NCBI GenBank assembly: GCA_946547205.1
Contig: CAMNPA010000067.1
Span: 1 to 6,888, forward strand
Length of the DNA stretch: 6,888 bases
DNA from: an uncultured Selenomonadales bacterium
GTDB taxonomy: Bacteria > Bacillota > Negativicutes > Selenomonadales > Selenomonadaceae
Direction of reading: 5' to 3'
The notes beneath the pieces were generated by a model. The model worked only from the letters and a program-made list of their open reading frames with translations. It had not been told where the DNA came from and ran no database searches. The translations under genes were made by a program, and so were the position numbers. Positions 5,266-6,888 of the stretch are shown here, one piece after another (within the stretch, counting starts at the first letter, position 1; every line of letters begins with the position of its first letter).

Positions 5266-6801
5266 TTATTTCATGGTGACGAGAGATTTGCCGGTCATTT
5301 CGGCAGGAATTTCCATGCCCGCCATCGTCAAAAGCGTGGGAGCAACGTCGCAGAGAGCACCGTCTTTGACTTCGGCAACTCTGTCGCTGACAACGATAAT
5401 CGGCACGGGATTTGTCGTGTGCGCAGTGAACGGCTCTTTAAGGTCGTAGTCGTACATTTTATCTGCGTTGCCGTGGTCAGCGATGATGACGACTTCGCCG
5501 CCGATTTTCTTCATGCACGCGACGAAAATTCCTACGCAAACATCAACGGTCTCGACAGCTTGAACAGCAGCCTTCATGACGCCCGTATGTCCGACCATGT
5601 CGCCGTTCGCGTAGTTGAGAATGATGAAGTCGTATTTCTCGGAGAGAATCGCCTCGGCAACTTTCAACGTGACAGTCGGCGCGCTCATTTCCGGTTTCAA
5701 ATCGTAAGTTGCAACTTTCGGGCTGGGAACGAGGATTCTGTCTTCGCCCGCGTAAGGTTCTTCAACGCCGCCATTAAAGAAGAAAGTGACGTGCGCATAT
5801 TTTTCGGTCTCGGCAATTCTAAGCTGATTCAAGCCGGCTTTGCTGATTGTCTCGCCCAAACCGTTCTTGACACTTTCGGGCGGATAAGCAACGTCAACAT
5901 TGAGACCTTCCTCGTATTGCGTCATCGTCGCGAAAGGAATGCCAACGATTTCTTCGACGCGCGGGAAGCCGTCAAAAGATTTGTCGGTGAATGCGTGAGT
6001 AAGTTCGCGAGCACGGTCGGGACGGAAATTGAAGAAAATCACGCCGTCAGCTTTGGCAATGCCGGGATAATCGCCGATTGCAACGGGATTGACAAATTCG
6101 TCGGTGACTTTCGCATTGTATGAATCGTGAATCGCCACGTCGGAAGAATCTTTTTTCGGAGCGTCGGCTTTGGCAATGGCGTCGTAAGCTTTCTGAACTC
6201 TGTCCCAACGTTTATCTCTGTCCATTGCGTAATAGCGTCCGCTGATTGTCGCGATTTGACCAATGCCGATTTCCTTAATTTTCGTCTCAAGCTCGGCAAG
6301 ATATTCGTGAGCACTGCTCGGAGGCACGTCACGACCGTCAAGGAAGCAATGGACGTAAACTTTCGCAACGCCCTTTTTCTTCGCAAGCTGGAGCAAGCCG
6401 TAAAGATGATCCGTGTGACTGTGAACGCCGCCGGGTGAAACGAGTCCCATCAAATGCAATGCGCCGCCGGAAGCTTGAACTTTGTCGAGGACGCCGACGA
6501 GAGCTTTGTTTTCAAAAAAGTCACCGTCACGAATCGCCTTTGTGATTTTCGTCAGCGGCTGATAAATGATTCTGCCCGCGCCGATGTTCATGTGTCCGAC
6601 TTCGGAGTTGCCCATTTGACCATCGGGAAGACCGACGAATTCGCCCGACGCCTGCAATTTCGCGTTGGGATATTTTTTTGTCAGCTCGTCGAGAACGGGC
6701 GTGTTGCCGACTTGAATCGCGTTGAATTTGTCCGTTACGTCGCCAATGCCCCAACCGTCCATGATGATTAAGCAAATCGGTGCGTGTTTAATTGTTGCCA
6801 T
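5266..6801 (-). CDS. gpmI: 2,3-bisphosphoglycerate-independent phosphoglycerate mutase (iPGM)
   Basis: A 511-residue cytosolic enzyme interconverting 3- and 2-phosphoglycerate in lower glycolysis, at the normal length for bacterial iPGM. It belongs to the alkaline-phosphatase superfamily with two Mn2+ ions. Metal and active-site residues are all visible: MDGWG (Asp15), MGNSEVGH (phospho-Ser66), HSHTDH (His127), 'FLDGRDVPP', 'RYYAMDRDKRWDR', FNFRPDRARE, FFFNGG, 'NYANGDMVGHTG' (Asp401, His405), ADHGNAD (Asp442, His443) and TAHTTNPVP (His461). An in-frame ATG 14 codons upstream (6843) adds a non-homologous leader that falls inside a hairpin. The ATG at 6801 has AAGGGAG (complement of 6811-6817) 9 bases upstream and begins at the family's usual N-terminus, so it is preferred. 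It is transcribed convergently to rnr. Confidence 0.97.
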   Translation of the reverse strand: MATIKHAPICLIIMDGWGIGDVTDKFNAIQVGNTPVLDELTKKYPNAKLQASGEFVGLPDGQMGNSEVGHMNIGAGRIIYQPLTKITKAIRDGDFFENKALVGVLDKVQASGGALHLMGLVSPGGVHSHTDHLYGLLQLAKKKGVAKVYVHCFLDGRDVPPSSAHEYLAELETKIKEIGIGQIATISGRYYAMDRDKRWDRVQKAYDAIAKADAPKKDSSDVAIHDSYNAKVTDEFVNPVAIGDYPGIAKADGVIFFNFRPDRARELTHAFTDKSFDGFPRVEEIVGIPFATMTQYEEGLNVDVAYPPESVKNGLGETISKAGLNQLRIAETEKYAHVTFFFNGGVEEPYAGEDRILVPSPKVATYDLKPEMSAPTVTLKVAEAILSEKYDFIILNYANGDMVGHTGVMKAAVQAVETVDVCVGIFVACMKKIGGEVVIIADHGNADKMYDYDLKEPFTAHTTNPVPIIVVSDRVAEVKDGALCDVAPTLLTMAGMEIPAEMTGKSLVTMK

Positions 6802-6810
6802 CGTAGCACT

Positions 6811-6817
6811 CTCCCTT
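6811..6817 (-). promoter_or_regulatory. Ribosome binding site of gpmI
   Basis: On the minus strand AAGGGAG lies 9 bases before the ATG whose first base is 6801. It fixes the start and excludes the upstream ATG at 6843. Confidence 0.75.
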
Positions 6818-6820
6818 GTT

Positions 6821-6878
6821 AAGAAAAGCCGCCAACCTAACAACCGGCAACTAGTTACCAGCCACTAAATTGGCGGCT
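6821..6878 (-). terminator. Nested hairpin with U-rich 3' side just upstream of gpmI
   Basis: On the minus strand AGCCGCCAA (complement of 6870-6878) pairs perfectly with TTGGCGGCT (complement of 6827-6835), followed by TTTCTT. Inside the 34-base loop a second hairpin can form, CTGGTAA with TTGCCGG around CTAG (about 6846-6863). The outer 9-bp stem plus U-rich tail is terminator-like. Only about 3 bases separate its tail from the gpmI Shine-Dalgarno, leaving no room for a promoter in between. It is either the terminator of an upstream gene read through into gpmI, or a leader attenuator of gpmI itself. The interrupted U-run makes termination strength uncertain. Confidence 0.6.
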
Positions 6879-6888
6879 CAATTCATTT

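Noticed and set aside
5419..6123. Plus-strand 234-codon open frame opposite gpmI, and similar long frames opposite rnr
   Set aside because: These are antisense shadows of strongly conserved genes, produced by codon bias, and have no recognisable domains.
6802..6843. Extended gpmI start at the ATG whose first base is 6843
   Set aside because: The extra 14 residues are not part of the family, and the codons fall within the hairpin. The ATG at 6801 has a proper ribosome binding site.
1..6888. CRISPR array, insertion sequence, prophage, tRNA or rRNA
   Set aside because: No regularly spaced repeats, transposase or integrase motifs, attachment-site pairs or tRNA-like cloverleaf were seen.

Overview
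The window is about 6.9 kb of ordinary, densely packed bacterial chromosome. Gene content suggests an anaerobic member of the Bacillota. The secG / carboxylesterase / rnr neighbourhood, an HPr paralogue that keeps the regulatory serine, the manganese-type phosphoglycerate mutase, strong AAGGAGG-type ribosome binding sites and frequent TTG starts all fit. Negativicutes (Selenomonas-like) is my best guess, but no search was run and the placement is tentative.

Layout. Positions 1-57 hold the last codons of an unidentified plus-strand gene with an ACT-domain-like tail. Thirteen bases after its stop comes a secreted alpha/beta hydrolase of the HSL (Abhydrolase_3) family (70-1056). A 248-bp spacer follows. 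It holds a near-perfect intrinsic terminator facing the minus strand, a 13-bp perfect inverted repeat and several short palindromes, and no convincing gene. A tight plus-strand cluster then runs from 1305 to 5205: a cytidine-deaminase-fold protein without its zinc cysteines, SecG, a cytosolic carboxylesterase of the Est30/YvaK type, an HPr-like protein without the phosphorylatable histidine, a hot-dog thioesterase, and RNase R. Gaps are 0-13 bp and the later genes overlap, so it looks like one operon. A bidirectional terminator (5211-5253) separates it from gpmI, which is read convergently (5266-6801, minus). gpmI is preceded almost directly by a nested hairpin with a U-rich 3' side that may attenuate it.

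How the genes fit together. SecG (protein export), the esterase and RNase R (RNA degradation) form a familiar Bacillota housekeeping neighbourhood. GpmI is lower glycolysis, which often lies near secG-rnr in these bacteria but is inverted here. Inserted into this set are two proteins with recognisable folds and altered active sites: a deaminase-like protein (zinc Cys replaced by Pro, Asp and Thr) and an HPr-like protein (His replaced by Leu, regulatory Ser kept, recalling Bacillus Crh). These are the most interesting parts of the window. I saw no CRISPR array, phage gene, insertion sequence, tRNA or rRNA, and no evidence of a new multi-gene defence or mobile system.
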